Assembly: GCA_022340285.1 (NCBI GenBank)
Contig: JAJDOG010000016.1
Location: forward strand, 1 to 39,993
Length of the DNA stretch: 39,993 bases
Direction of reading: 5' to 3'
Origin: Betaproteobacteria bacterium
GTDB taxonomy: Bacteria; Pseudomonadota; Gammaproteobacteria; Burkholderiales; SG8-39
The notes beneath the pieces were generated by a model. That model was not told the origin of the DNA. It saw nothing but the letters and a program-made list of their open reading frames with translations, and searched no databases. The position numbers and the translations under genes were made by a program. Positions 1-8,309 of this stretch are shown piece after piece (within the stretch, counting starts at the first letter, position 1; the number at the start of each line of letters is the position of its first letter).

Positions 1-140
1 TTGTAGAAATCCTGGAGCGTCGCGTTGGACACTTTGCGCAATTCGGCTTGCTTTTCTGCCTTGGTGGATTCCGCGAGCGCACTACCGCTCGCGAGAGCGA
101 GCATCGCCACGCCGGCGGTCAGCAGTTTGAGGAGCTTCAT
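1..140 (-). CDS. Secreted protein, probably SYLF/YSC84-like (5' part only)
   Basis: Only the first 46 codons lie in the window; the gene runs off the left edge. The start ATG is at 140, preceded on the reverse strand by a purine-rich ribosome site (AAAGGAAG). The N-terminus is a classic signal peptide: MKLLKLL, a hydrophobic core, then a likely cleavage after SALA (about residue 22). The mature part begins with a Lys/Glu-rich stretch (ESTKAEKQAELRK) followed by a Leu-rich start of a domain. Small periplasmic lipid-binding SYLF (YSC84) proteins of betaproteobacteria begin much like this, which is the basis of the family guess; the diagnostic domain itself is outside the window. The gene is divergent from the kinase at 504. 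Confidence 0.55.
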   Translation of the reverse strand, partial: MKLLKLLTAGVAMLALASGSALAESTKAEKQAELRKVSNATLQDFY

Positions 141-503
141 GAAGGTCTTCCTTTCAGGTGATTCTGTGTTGACGGTCAATTAGAGGTGTCACGCGCCTCG
201 CTGTGATGAGGACGCGCGGTACTTCGACTGGAGCGCGGGCCGGTCTTTCGGGGTGCGCCGGAAGGCCGGTGGCAATCCGCGCGTATTGTAGGATGGACGC
301 GCGGGCGCCGCCACCGCGAGGACACAGATACATGTCGTGGCGACACGACGACGCCGGGCGGGCGGCGGGAAGGGCGTGGGGCGGAATTCCGTCCGCCCGC
401 GTTGGCGCCCGGGCTTTCCCCGCTAAGCGGGAAGGGTTAACGTTGCGCCCCGGGGCTGGAGAATGATCCGGCAACGTCAAAAGAATCAACCGACAAGCGC
501 GAA
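141..503. other. Divergent intergenic region, 363 bp
   Basis: This gap separates the reverse-strand secreted protein from the forward kinase and should hold both promoters. Short open frames cross it on both strands, but none has a good ribosome site or a recognisable product. A small imperfect hairpin lies at about 416-433 (CCCGCT and AGCGGG arms), roughly 70 bp before the kinase start. I see no convincing -35/-10 pair for either gene. Confidence 0.5.
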
Positions 504-2174
504 ATGAGAACTCTCGGTCGCTACGTGCTGCAGGAAGAAATCGGGCGCGGCTCGATGGGCACCGTCTTCAAGGCCTCCGACCCGATGATCGAGCGCACGG
601 TCGCGATCAAGACCATCAATGCGCTGCAGATCCAGGACGGCAGCGTCGAGCCCCGGCGAAGATTCCTGCGCGAGGCGAAGGCAGCCGGGCGGCTCAGCCA
701 TCCGTGCATCGTGACCATCTACGACGTCGGCGAGTTCGAGGACATCGCCTACATCGTCATGGAGCTGCTCGAAGGGCGCTCGCTCAAGGACATCCTCGAC
801 CGGGAGGAGCGGATCTCGCTGGCCACGGCCGTGCACATCATTCTGCAGACCGCCGACGCGCTGGGATTCGCGCACAAGCAAGGCGTCGTTCACCGCGACA
901 TCAAGCCCGGCAATCTGATGCTCACCAAGCAGGGGCTCGTCAAGATCACGGACTTCGGGATCGCGCGCATCGACCAGATGTCGCGCACCCGCACCGGCGT
1001 CGTGATCGGATCGCCGCGCTACATGTCGCCTGAACAAGTCTCGGGAAAGAAGGCCGACGGCCGCAGTGACGTCTTCTCGCTCGGCATCGTCCTGTACGAG
1101 CTTGCGACCGGCGTAGCGCCGTTCGACGCAGCTCGTCCGGAGGATTTCCTGACGCTGATGCAGAACATCGTCAGCAAGGAGCCGAAACCGGCCAGCGCGC
1201 TCAACGCCGAGGTACCGGCGGCGCTCGACGCGATCATCGACCGTGCGCTGCGCAAGAATCCTGACCAGCGCTACGCGACGGCGGACAAGCTGGCCGAAGA
1301 CTTGCGCGAGGTGCTGCAGGGCGAGTTCAAGTCCAAGGAGAGCAAGTCGGACATCGCGGCGCTCGCGGCCACCGACGATCTCGTGATGCCGGAGTTCGAT
1401 CTGTTTGCCGCCACCACCGAGCCGGCGACCGGCGAGCAGACGGCCGCCCCTTCCGAGGCACGCGCAGCCGCGAAGCCGGCGTCCCGGGCCGGGGCGGACG
1501 GGAGCGCAAGCCTGCTCGAGCGGCTCAAGAACGAGGCGGAAGCGCTGGAGAATGCGGGCTCCAACAACGAGGTCGCCGCAGAGACGCTCATGCTGGCGCT
1601 CGACATCGAGCGGAAGATGCGCGCCGGGTTCGCTTTCTGCGAGGAGCTGGTGCGCTACCTCGGGATCGTCAAGCCGGAGATCGTGCATGATTACGCGCTC
1701 GACGGCGTCGGTGCCTTCGCCCGGCCCAAGCTTGCCGACGCCTTCGTCGACAGCAAGCTGCGCCGCGCCGACGGGCGGCCGTGGATGGACATGATCACGC
1801 TCACCGTGGTCTGTGTCTCCCCGACCACCCTGCGTTGCGAACGGGCCGCAGCCGACACGCAGCAGCTGATCGATCGCCTGACCGCTGCCAACCTGCGCTA
1901 CACGTCGGACGATGCGGCCAGCGGCCGAAACGGCGGCGCCAGCGTGTTCGAGGTGGCGGGCGAAATCACGATCTACGCTCGCATCATGGCCGACCGCGCG
2001 CGTGGCCGCCTCGCCTTCCTGTGCAAGAATGTCGCGCAGTTCGGATCGCAGAACATCGTGCTGGACGGCAAGGCCGCGCGCGAAAACGTCTTCGAGGAGT
2101 TCGCAAAGTATCTGCTTGGCCAGCCGAGCCAGTTCTTGCAAATTGCCGACCGGTCCGCGGTCGCGCAACCGTAG
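504..2174 (+). CDS. Ser/Thr protein kinase (PknB-like) with unrecognised C-terminal domain
   Basis: Cytosolic Hanks-type kinase of 556 aa that should phosphorylate Ser/Thr on unknown partners. All core motifs are visible: glycine loop GRGSMG (14-19), ATP-binding Lys36, helix-C Glu57, catalytic HRDIKPGN (130-137), DFG (150-152) and SPEQ (175-178). The kinase domain ends near residue 275. An Ala/Glu/Pro-rich linker (about 280-335) follows. A further ~215-residue, probably alpha/beta C-terminal region begins with a helical segment near 336 and matches no family I can name. There is no transmembrane helix and there are no PASTA repeats, so this is not a cell-wall-sensing PknB. The start gives MRTLGRYVLQEEIG, the normal beginning of such a domain. 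The flanking genes give no clear substrate. Confidence 0.9.
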   Translation: MRTLGRYVLQEEIGRGSMGTVFKASDPMIERTVAIKTINALQIQDGSVEPRRRFLREAKAAGRLSHPCIVTIYDVGEFEDIAYIVMELLEGRSLKDILDREERISLATAVHIILQTADALGFAHKQGVVHRDIKPGNLMLTKQGLVKITDFGIARIDQMSRTRTGVVIGSPRYMSPEQVSGKKADGRSDVFSLGIVLYELATGVAPFDAARPEDFLTLMQNIVSKEPKPASALNAEVPAALDAIIDRALRKNPDQRYATADKLAEDLREVLQGEFKSKESKSDIAALAATDDLVMPEFDLFAATTEPATGEQTAAPSEARAAAKPASRAGADGSASLLERLKNEAEALENAGSNNEVAAETLMLALDIERKMRAGFAFCEELVRYLGIVKPEIVHDYALDGVGAFARPKLADAFVDSKLRRADGRPWMDMITLTVVCVSPTTLRCERAAADTQQLIDRLTAANLRYTSDDAASGRNGGASVFEVAGEITIYARIMADRARGRLAFLCKNVAQFGSQNIVLDGKAARENVFEEFAKYLLGQPSQFLQIADRSAVAQP

Positions 2175-2240
2175 CCCAGCGCCCCTTTCATCTCGCTGAT
2201 CACGCGTAGAGGCTCTTGATAAGCTCCGTGCGCGCGGGAG

Positions 2241-2275
2241 GGGATATGCAAGGGGGATTCCCCCCCTCGTTCGTG
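2241..2275 (+). terminator. Possible weak terminator hairpin after the kinase
   Basis: GGGGG-ATT-CCCCC forms a short stem at 2253-2265, about 80 bp after the kinase stop, followed by only a mildly T-rich stretch. It shares the layout GGGGAT, six bases, hairpin with the terminators after grxD and hemY. The missing T tract keeps confidence low; it could also lie in the leader of the downstream TerC gene. Confidence 0.35.
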
Positions 2276-2361
2276 AGACCTCTTCTTGGCTCGCAGCTAA
2301 CCTCATCGAAGTCACAGCCGCGGGCATTCTTCAACACCCGCTAACCCTTTGGAGATCTGCA

Positions 2362-3216
2362 ATGGAGTGGCTGACCGACCCGCAAGTCTGGATCGCGCTC
2401 GCGACGCTCACGGCGCTGGAGATCGTGCTCGGCGTCGACAACATCATCTTCATCTCGATTCTGGTCGGGCGCCTGCCCCGGGCGCAGCGCAACCGCGCAC
2501 GCACGATCGGGCTCCTGCTGGCGATGGGCACGCGAATTCTCCTGCTCTTTTCCCTGTCCTGGATGATGACGCTCACCAACCCGCTGTTCGGCCTGTTCGG
2601 CCGCGACATTTCCGGGCGCGATCTCATCCTGATCGCGGGCGGGCTCTTTCTCCTCTGGAAGAGCGTGCATGAGATTCACAACTCGCTGGAGGGCGAAGAG
2701 GATGCGCGGGTGGGTGCGGCCGTGCAAGCCACGTTCGCGGGGGTGCTCGTCCAGATCGCGATCATCGATATCGTCTTCTCGCTCGACTCCGTGATCACCG
2801 CCGTCGGTCTCGTCGACCAGTTGTCGGTGATGGTGATCGCGATCATGGCGGCGGTCGGTGTGATGATGCTCGCGGCGAAGCCGATCGGGGATTTCGTGGA
2901 CCGTCACCCGACCATCAAGATCCTGGCGCTTTCATTCCTGATTCTGGTCGGTTTCGCGCTGGTCGCCGAGGGGTGGGATTTCCATGTTCCGAAGGGCTAT
3001 ATCTACTTCGCGATGGCCTTCTCGGTGGCGGTCGAGATGCTCAACCTGCGCATGCGCGCCCGGATGGCCCGCCGGGCGAGGCCGGTGCAGCTTCGCAAGT
3101 CGGCGCTTGCGGCGCAGGGGCGCGGCGGGACGCCCACCACGGGAGGCGGACCGCCGTCCGGGGGTGGTTCCGGCGGGCCGGGAAGCCGGGGGACCGGAAT
3201 CGGCGATCCGGATTGA
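2362..3216 (+). CDS. TerC-family integral membrane protein (YoaE/YgdQ type)
   Basis: Polytopic inner-membrane protein of 284 aa. TerC-family members are linked to metal-ion (notably manganese) export or metalation of secreted proteins, and to tellurite resistance in some plasmids; the ion is not predictable here. Family hallmarks are two related acidic membrane motifs, LEIVLGVDNIIF (about 20-31) and the later VFSLDSVITAVG, plus six or seven hydrophobic segments. The last ~45 residues form a positively charged then Gly/Pro-rich tail (GGGPPSGGGSGG), which is lineage-specific padding. A GGAG ribosome site sits 7 bases before the ATG. The gene appears to be transcribed alone, between the kinase and hemA. 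Confidence 0.88.
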   Translation: MEWLTDPQVWIALATLTALEIVLGVDNIIFISILVGRLPRAQRNRARTIGLLLAMGTRILLLFSLSWMMTLTNPLFGLFGRDISGRDLILIAGGLFLLWKSVHEIHNSLEGEEDARVGAAVQATFAGVLVQIAIIDIVFSLDSVITAVGLVDQLSVMVIAIMAAVGVMMLAAKPIGDFVDRHPTIKILALSFLILVGFALVAEGWDFHVPKGYIYFAMAFSVAVEMLNLRMRARMARRARPVQLRKSALAAQGRGGTPTTGGGPPSGGGSGGPGSRGTGIGDPD

Positions 3217-3276
3217 GTCTGCCGGCGCCGGGGGCGCGAACCGGGCCGGTTTTCGAGGGGTTTTTGATCCAGATGG

Positions 3277-3305
3277 AGTTCCCAAGGCCCTGGTTTGGCT
3301 ATAAT
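3277..3305 (+). promoter_or_regulatory. Probable sigma70 promoter of hemA
   Basis: A perfect TATAAT lies at 3300-3305, 23 bases before the hemA start. With a 17-bp spacer the -35 position (3277-3282, AGTTCC) is a poor match, so the -10 is the main evidence. Transcription would begin near 3312 and leave a very short leader. Confidence 0.5.
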
Positions 3306-3328
3306 TTCGGCCCGGAGTCTGCCCAGCT

Positions 3329-4582
3329 ATGCGACTTTTCGCCCTCGGTCTCAATCATCTCAGCGCGCCGCTTGCGGTCCGTGAGCGGATTGCGTTCACC
3401 GACGAGGGCCTGAAGGGGGCGCTGCGCGAGATCGCGCGCGTTCGACCGGCCCAGGAAGCCGCGATCCTCTCCACGTGCAACCGGACCGAGCTCTACTGCG
3501 CGGCCGGCGATCCGCACGAAGCGCTCGCCTGGCTGGCGGGCCATCACAGCCTCCCGGAAAGCGATCTCAAGCCCCACCTTTACACGCTGCCGAGAGAGGC
3601 CGCGGTTCGGCACGCATTCCGGGTCGCAGCGGGCCTGGATTCGATGGTGCTGGGCGAGCCGCAGATTCTCGGTCAGATGAAGGATGCAGTGCGGGCGGCG
3701 CATGAAGCAGGCGCGCTTGGCGCGACGCTGTCACGGCTCTTTCAGCGCTCATTCGCGGTCGCGAAGGACGTGCGCACGAATACCCGCATCGGCGCCAACG
3801 TGGTGTCGATGGCGGCGGCAGGCGTGAAGCTGGCGGGGCGCATCTTCCCGAGCATTCGCGACTGCAGGGTGCTGCTGATCGGCGCGGGCGAGATGATCGA
3901 GCTCTGCGCCACCCATTTTGCCGCGCAGATGCCGCGGTCCATTACCGTGGCCAACCGCACGCTGGACCGCGCCCAAACGCTCGCGCATCGTTTCAGCGGT
4001 CATGCGATCCTGCTCCGCGACCTGCCCGAGTGCCTCGCCGAGCACGACATCGTCGTCTCCTGCACCGCAAGCTCCCTTCCGATCCTGGGCAAGGGAACCA
4101 TGGAGCGGGTGATCAAGGCGCGGCGCCACCAGCCGGTGTTCATGGTCGATCTCGCCGTGCCGCGCGACATCGAGCCAGAGGTCGGCGAGCTGGACGACAT
4201 CTACCTCTACACGGTCGACGATCTCGCAGGCGTCGTGCGCAGCGGCATCGACGAGCGTCAGTCCCACGTCGCGCAGGCCGAGGCGATCATCGATACACAG
4301 GTCGGCAACTTCCTGCACTGGATGGAATCGCGTGAGCTGGTTCCGCTGATCAAGGACCTGCGTGACCGGGGCGAGCAGGCGCGCCGTCACGAGATCGAGC
4401 GGGCACTGCGGATGCTTGCGCGCGGCGACGATCCGGTCCAGGTGCTCGAGGCGCTGTCCCACGGTCTCACCAACAAGCTGCTGCACGCGCCGACCCAGGC
4501 GCTGCACGAGAGCGATGCCGACGCGCGCGCGAAAGCCCGTGAAGTGCTTGCGCGCATCTACAATCTCCGTTCCGAGTCTTAG
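3329..4582 (+). CDS. hemA: Glutamyl-tRNA reductase
   Basis: First committed step of C5-pathway tetrapyrrole synthesis: NADPH-dependent reduction of glutamyl-tRNA(Glu) to glutamate-1-semialdehyde in the cytosol. The 417-aa length is normal. The N-terminus [15 protein letters not shown] is typical, the catalytic Cys50 lies in the STCNRTE motif, and a Rossmann NADPH domain follows ([12 protein letters not shown], about 182-193). The C-terminal helical dimerisation domain is complete. The gene starts the hemA-prfA pair, 98 bp upstream of prfA, with a strong -10 box just upstream. Together with hemC-hemD-hemX-hemY further on, much of the heme pathway lies in this window. Confidence 0.97.
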   Translation: MRLFALGLNHLSAPLAVRERIAFTDEGLKGALREIARVRPAQEAAILSTCNRTELYCAAGDPHEALAWLAGHHSLPESDLKPHLYTLPREAAVRHAFRVAAGLDSMVLGEPQILGQMKDAVRAAHEAGALGATLSRLFQRSFAVAKDVRTNTRIGANVVSMAAAGVKLAGRIFPSIRDCRVLLIGAGEMIELCATHFAAQMPRSITVANRTLDRAQTLAHRFSGHAILLRDLPECLAEHDIVVSCTASSLPILGKGTMERVIKARRHQPVFMVDLAVPRDIEPEVGELDDIYLYTVDDLAGVVRSGIDERQSHVAQAEAIIDTQVGNFLHWMESRELVPLIKDLRDRGEQARRHEIERALRMLARGDDPVQVLEALSHGLTNKLLHAPTQALHESDADARAKAREVLARIYNLRSES

Positions 4583-4596
4583 CTGGCGACGCCGGT

Positions 4597-4635
4597 CCAC
4601 GGTCGTTCCCGCGCGGGCGGGAACCGCGACCGTGG
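4597..4635. repeat. Long hairpin between hemA and prfA
   Basis: CCACGGTCG at 4597-4605 pairs with CGACCGTGG at 4627-4635, and inside it TTCCCGC pairs with GCGGGAA. The only flaw is a three-base bulge on the right arm, giving about 16 base pairs. No T tract follows, so it is more likely an RNA-processing, stability or attenuation element than an intrinsic terminator. It lies in the 98-bp hemA-prfA gap. Confidence 0.6.
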
Positions 4636-4680
4636 CGCCGCCGCGACTGCGATGAGCTGAACGCTCCTGGATCCCCGATC

Positions 4681-5781
4681 ATGAAACCGAGCATTGCCGC
4701 AAAGCTGGAACATCTCTCCCGTCGCCTGGAAGAGCTGAACCGGCTGCTTTCTTCCGAAGATGCGACCCGCGATCTGGAGCAGTTCCGCAAGCTCTCGCGC
4801 GAGCACGCCGAAATCGGCCCGGTCGTGGCGCTCTACCAGAGCTATCGAAAAGTGGAGGGCGACATCGCCGCCGCCACGGAAATGCTCGCCGACCCAGAAA
4901 TGAGGGCGCTTGCCGAGTCAGAGCTGGAAGAGGGGCGGGCCCGACTCGAGGAGTACGAGGCCGAGATCCAGAAGCTGCTCCTGCCCAGGGACCCGGACGA
5001 CGAACGCAACACCTTTCTCGAGATCCGCGCGGGCACCGGTGGCGAGGAATCGGCGCTATTCGCCGGCGACCTGTTCCGCATGTACGCACGCTACGCGGAG
5101 CGCAATCGGTGGCAGGTGGAAATCATCTCGGAAAGCCCCTCGGATCGGGGCGGGTACAAGGAGATCATCGCGCGCGTGATCGGCCATGGTGCGTACCAGA
5201 AGCTCAAGTTCGAGTCGGGCGGTCACCGCGTCCAGCGCGTCCCGGAGACCGAGACCCAGGGGCGCATTCATACGTCTGCCGCAACGGTTGCCGTGATGCC
5301 GGAAGTCGACGCGGTGAGCGACGTCATTCTGAATGCCGCCGACCTGAAGATCGACACCTTCCGTGCGTCCGGTGCGGGTGGCCAGCACGTGAACAAGACC
5401 GATTCGGCGATCCGCATCACGCACCTGCCGACCGGAATCGTCGTGGAGTGCCAGGATTCGCGCTCCCAGCACAAGAACAAGGAGCGGGCGATGAGCGTGC
5501 TCGCCGCTCGCATCAAGGACAAGCAGATGCGCGAGCAGCAGGCGCAGACCGCCGCGACGCGCAAGAGCCTCATCGGGAGCGGCGACCGGTCCGAGCGCAT
5601 CCGCACCTACAATTTTCCGCAGGGGCGGGTCACCGACCACCGCATCAATCTGACGCTCTACAAGATCCAGGCCATCATGGATGGCGATCTCGACGAGCTG
5701 ACCGCGGCGCTCTCCGCCGAGCATCAGGCCGAGATGCTCTCGGCGCTGTCTGACGAGGCGGCCGACCAGCAATCCGCCTGA
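4681..5781 (+). CDS. prfA: Peptide chain release factor 1
   Basis: Class I release factor that reads UAA and UAG stop codons and triggers peptidyl-tRNA hydrolysis. The 366-aa length is slightly above the usual 360. The stop-codon-reading tripeptide has the PxT form (PET, 188-190, in [15 protein letters not shown]), which marks RF1 rather than RF2. The catalytic GGQ is at 233-235 ([13 protein letters not shown]); its Gln is the methylation target of PrmC, encoded about 1.6 kb downstream. The long N-terminal coiled coil (about 1-100) is intact. The order hemA-prfA is ancestral in proteobacteria, but here prmC is not immediately adjacent. Confidence 0.97.
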   Translation: MKPSIAAKLEHLSRRLEELNRLLSSEDATRDLEQFRKLSREHAEIGPVVALYQSYRKVEGDIAAATEMLADPEMRALAESELEEGRARLEEYEAEIQKLLLPRDPDDERNTFLEIRAGTGGEESALFAGDLFRMYARYAERNRWQVEIISESPSDRGGYKEIIARVIGHGAYQKLKFESGGHRVQRVPETETQGRIHTSAATVAVMPEVDAVSDVILNAADLKIDTFRASGAGGQHVNKTDSAIRITHLPTGIVVECQDSRSQHKNKERAMSVLAARIKDKQMREQQAQTAATRKSLIGSGDRSERIRTYNFPQGRVTDHRINLTLYKIQAIMDGDLDELTAALSAEHQAEMLSALSDEAADQQSA

Positions 5782-5800
5782 TCGGGCGCGGCGTCCGGCG

Positions 5801-5938
5801 TTACTGCTGCGCGGCGACGGTCACCGCCGCGGCGTTGACCTGCTTCCGTGGCTCGCTCTGTGCACCGAGAGTGACCAAGAGGAGAATCGCCCCGATCAGC
5901 AGCGCGGCGATAGCGCTTATGGCACGAGCGGAGTACAT
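5801..5938 (-). CDS. Small single-pass membrane protein, 45 aa
   Basis: A 45-codon gene with start ATG at 5938 and stop TAA at 5801-5803. A strong GGAGG ribosome site lies 6 bases before the start and directly abuts the stop codon of the upstream small gene, so translation is probably coupled. The product begins MYSARAIS, has one hydrophobic helix (about 8-27, AIAALLIGAILLLVTLG) and a short tail ending AAQQ. I recognise no family. Cleavage after a signal-like helix is possible, but no clean site is seen. It is convergent with prfA. Confidence 0.6.
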   Translation of the reverse strand: MYSARAISAIAALLIGAILLLVTLGAQSEPRKQVNAAAVTVAAQQ

Positions 5939-5947
5939 GGCCGCCTC

Positions 5948-6121
5948 CTAACGGGAATAGTGCGGGGTCCAGGGGCTCTTCCTGCGCACGGGGCGCTGAT
6001 TGGGCACGCGCCCGTTCGTCGGCAGCCCGCGCACGAAGATCCAGACCGCCCAGGCGAGATAGCCGATGCTCAATGCGCCCAAGGTGCCCGCGAAAGTGTT
6101 CACGACCAGTGTCCAGCTCAT
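5948..6121 (-). CDS. Small single-pass membrane protein, 57 aa
   Basis: Translation most likely starts at ATG 6121 (MSWTLVVNTFAG), because AAGGAGG stands 8 bases before it; a longer in-frame start upstream lacks such a site. One hydrophobic helix spans about residues 5-33, with Gly and aromatic residues (GALSIGYLAWAVWIF), followed by a basic, Pro-rich tail (NQRPVRRKSPWTPHYSR) that should face the cytoplasm. The stop TAG (5948-5950) is followed at once by the GGAGG of the next small gene. I do not recognise a family; small respiratory-complex or membrane-stress subunits look similar, but nothing here identifies one. Confidence 0.6.
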   Translation of the reverse strand: MSWTLVVNTFAGTLGALSIGYLAWAVWIFVRGLPTNGRVPNQRPVRRKSPWTPHYSR

Positions 6122-6560
6122 TGTTGTCGCCTCCTTGTTTTCGGTTTCGCGCACTACGCGGCGCGTCCGATGGCTTGAACTCTAGGCCTCGCGTGCCCCG
6201 ATTTCGCTGCCGCACGACGCGCCGTTCCTGTGCGCGATTCACAAAACGCCCGCCACGCCCGGCAGTGGTGTGAACTGCTGCACGGCACCGCGCCCGGGCC
6301 GTGATGCATCGCGGGGGTCGGTGCGAGAATCCAAAAAAAAGGGGCGCACTTTTGTGCGCCCCTGGGAGGAGCACGGCTTGGCGGGCAATCGTGCTGTTCC
6401 GGGCCGCAGAGGAGGGGGCTGACCCGGTAAGACGCAATTTAGACGGAAGACCGTCCGCGCTCCATGCCGTCCGGCGCGCGGAAACTGTGCCGAATTCACA
6501 TTTTCAGCGGTCGTCCGCGGAAGAGGGCGATTTCCCTGCGCCGTCCAACCGGCGCGAGGG
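6122..6560. other. Intergenic region between the Crp-like gene and the small membrane genes, 439 bp
   Basis: This holds the 3' untranslated region of the Crp/Fnr gene (6363-6560), its intrinsic terminator (6333-6362) and, below it, the presumed promoter region of the two small genes (6122-6332). Open frames that cross the terminator are not credible as genes. In the promoter part I see a half-symmetric TGTGA/CACAG element read on the reverse strand, but its spacing does not fit a Crp site. Confidence 0.5.
6333..6362 (-). terminator. Intrinsic terminator of the Crp/Fnr-family gene
   Basis: GGGGCGCAC (6341-6349) pairs perfectly with GTGCGCCCC (6354-6362) around a four-base loop. On the reverse strand the stem is followed by eight consecutive T. 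It is about 200 bp beyond the regulator's stop codon. A second smaller hairpin (AGCACG/CGTGCT, 6370-6395) lies just upstream on the same transcript. Confidence 0.9.
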
Positions 6561-7202
6561 TTACCACTGCGCGGGCAGCTTCTTGTGCACGCTGATGTGC
6601 TTGGACTCGACCGAGATGTAGCCGCCCGCGGAAAGATCCTTGACGATGCGGCTCACCATCTCCCGCGAGGCGCCGATCCGCGCTGCGATGTCGTTTTGCG
6701 TGAGCCGCTCCGGAACCACGCGCTTGCCGTCCTGCTCGACAGTGTGCGTCTCGAGATATTTGACCAGCCGGCCGTAAACGTCCTTGAGGGCGAGATCCCG
6801 AACCGCATCCGTGAGGCTGCGCACCTTGGCGATCAGCGCGTAGATCAGGTGGCGTGCGAAAACTGGATTGCGCTCGATCAGGCCTTCCACGTCGCCCCGC
6901 GGGATCACGTAGAAGCGGCAAGGCTCCAGCGTCATGATCGACGCGGCGCGCGGGCCCCCGTCCAATACGAGCTCGCCGAAGTAGTCTCCGGTCCCGATCG
7001 TGTTCACCACGACCTCCTTGCCCTCCTCGTCGCTCACGAACGCCTTGACGCGCCCGGTGAGCACCACGTAGAGCGAATCGGTCGCGTCACCCTCGTGGAC
7101 GACGACGACATTCTTCTGGAACGAGCGCGGGACCCCATGCGGGGCGAGCTCGCGCAGGGCGGTCTCGTCCAAATGGGCAAATGGACCGTCTTGATCGGTC
7201 AT
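6561..7202 (-). CDS. Crp/Fnr-family transcriptional regulator
   Basis: Protein of 213 aa with an N-terminal cyclic-nucleotide-binding-type beta-barrel (about 20-125, including GTGDYFGELVLDGGPRAASI, the phosphate-binding cassette region) and a C-terminal winged helix (about 150-205, LTQNDIAARIGASREMVSRIVKDL as recognition helices). No N-terminal Cys cluster is present, so it is not a [4Fe-4S] Fnr; a Crp-like nucleotide-responsive or redox-independent regulator is more likely. The start at 7202 (MTDQDGPFAHLD) matches family length; reading the frame further upstream would enter prmC. The gene is divergent from prmC across 141 bp and ends in a strong terminator. Its targets are unknown; the two small membrane genes downstream are candidates by position only. 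Confidence 0.9.
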   Translation of the reverse strand: MTDQDGPFAHLDETALRELAPHGVPRSFQKNVVVVHEGDATDSLYVVLTGRVKAFVSDEEGKEVVVNTIGTGDYFGELVLDGGPRAASIMTLEPCRFYVIPRGDVEGLIERNPVFARHLIYALIAKVRSLTDAVRDLALKDVYGRLVKYLETHTVEQDGKRVVPERLTQNDIAARIGASREMVSRIVKDLSAGGYISVESKHISVHKKLPAQW

Positions 7203-7343
7203 TTGGCGGCATACCCGGTGGGGATGGGACCGCCTAGTCTTGCACGGAGCCGCAATTGCCGCAAACTGATTCCACGGCGGGGTCGCGGGTCTGGGAAAAT
7301 CGGCAGTTGCCGCAGCCGGGCAAACGGGCACGCGGCGCCGACG

Positions 7344-8153
7344 ATGTCCGCATCCATCCACACCCTGGTCGAAGCGAGCGGCCTGCCCAAGAGCGAGGCG
7401 CGGCTTCTCGTCGCCCACGCGCTCGGGGTCGACCGCGCATGGCTCGTCGCGCATGCAAACGATCTTGTCGACGCGGCGCAGCAAGAACTCGCCGGCGCGT
7501 TGCTCGGCCGCCGGCAGGCCGGCGAGCCCATCGCCTACATCCTGGGCCATCGTGAGTTCCACGGCCTCGATCTGGCGGTGACGCCGGACGTCCTGATCCC
7601 GCGACCGGAAACCGAGCTGCTCGTGGATCTCGCTCTCGCGCGAATGGGCGGCGAATCGCGCCGGGTGCTGGACCTGGGCACTGGCAGCGGAGCCATCGCG
7701 ATCGCCATCGCACACTCCGCGCCTCGAGCGGACGTGTGGGCAGCGGATGCGTCGGCCGCCGCGCTCGCCCTTGCCCGGGCCAACGCGGCGCGTCACGCGC
7801 CCCGTGTTCATTTCGTCGAGAGCGACTGGTTCGCGGGGCTAATTGGCCAGCGCTTCGGTCTTGTCCTCACGAACCCGCCTTACGTCGCCGCGGACGATCC
7901 CCATCTTCAGCAGGGCGATGTGCGTTTCGAGCCGCGCGCAGCCCTGGTCGGCGGAGCGGACGGGCTCGATTGCATCCGACGCGTCATCAGCGAGGCGCGC
8001 GATCACCTTGCGGCCGGTGGGTGGCTACTGCTCGAACACGGGCACGAGCAGGGCGAAGCGAGCCGTGCGCTGCTCGCGGCAGCCGGCTATTCGGAGGTGG
8101 ATAGCTGGCCGGACCTCGCGGGTATCCCACGTGTCTCGGGCGGGCGACGGTAA
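7344..8153 (+). CDS. prmC: Peptide chain release factor N5-glutamine methyltransferase
   Basis: SAM-dependent enzyme that methylates the Gln of the GGQ motif in RF1 and RF2. Length is 269 aa. An N-terminal helical domain (1-75) binds the release factor; then come the PRPETE motif (87-92), the SAM-binding loop DLGTGSGAIAIA (110-121) and the catalytic NPPY (177-180) that holds the target glutamine. The start at 7344 (MSASIHTLVEASG) matches homologues; the same frame is open far upstream but that part is antisense to the Crp-like gene. Its substrate gene prfA is upstream, separated by the reverse-strand insertion. The gene ends 27 bp before a REP pair. Confidence 0.94.
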   Translation: MSASIHTLVEASGLPKSEARLLVAHALGVDRAWLVAHANDLVDAAQQELAGALLGRRQAGEPIAYILGHREFHGLDLAVTPDVLIPRPETELLVDLALARMGGESRRVLDLGTGSGAIAIAIAHSAPRADVWAADASAAALALARANAARHAPRVHFVESDWFAGLIGQRFGLVLTNPPYVAADDPHLQQGDVRFEPRAALVGGADGLDCIRRVISEARDHLAAGGWLLLEHGHEQGEASRALLAAAGYSEVDSWPDLAGIPRVSGGRR

Positions 8154-8179
8154 GGCAACTTGCTACGTGTTGTGTTTTT

Positions 8180-8296
8180 CCCCTCCTCTCCGAGGAGGGG
8201 TGGTTGCGAAGCAACCGGGGTGGTGTTGTGCTGCGCTGACCGAATGTCTAACCACCCCGCCGCTCTGCGGCCACCCCTCCTTGAAAAGGAGGGGAA
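8180..8296. repeat. REP/BIME-like repeat pair (locus A)
   Basis: Two units face each other: 8180-8224 (reverse) and 8250-8296 (forward), 25 bp apart. Each unit has a CCACCCC box, a small hairpin (GGTTGC-TTCGC-AACC type; here also GCCGC-TCT-GCGGC) and a longer hairpin (CCCCTCCTT and AAGGAGGGG). The pair sits between the convergent genes prmC and the ModE-like regulator, a classic place for such elements to act as terminators or RNA-stability signals. Confidence 0.85.
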
Positions 8297-8309
8297 ACAC
8301 TGAAGACCC

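Noticed and set aside
486-2327. 613-codon reverse open frame over the first kinase
   Set aside because: It is the antisense shadow of a gene with intact kinase motifs; its Arg/Asp/His-rich composition is typical of such shadows in GC-rich DNA.
2175-2361. Manganese (yybP-ykoY) riboswitch before the TerC-family gene
   Set aside because: The gene family makes it worth checking, but I could not match the conserved loops; only a G/C hairpin is evident.
6122-6332. Crp-type binding site before the small membrane genes
   Set aside because: A TGTGA-N6-CACAG element is present on the reverse strand but is offset from the TGTGA-N6-TCACA palindrome.
6239-6499. 86-codon reverse open frame between the Crp-like gene and the small genes
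   Set aside because: It reads straight through a strong intrinsic terminator and has no good ribosome site or recognisable product.
8180-8296. CRISPR-like repeats
   Set aside because: Units are palindromic, inverted to each other and dispersed over 14 kb, with no regular spacers or cas genes; they fit a REP family.
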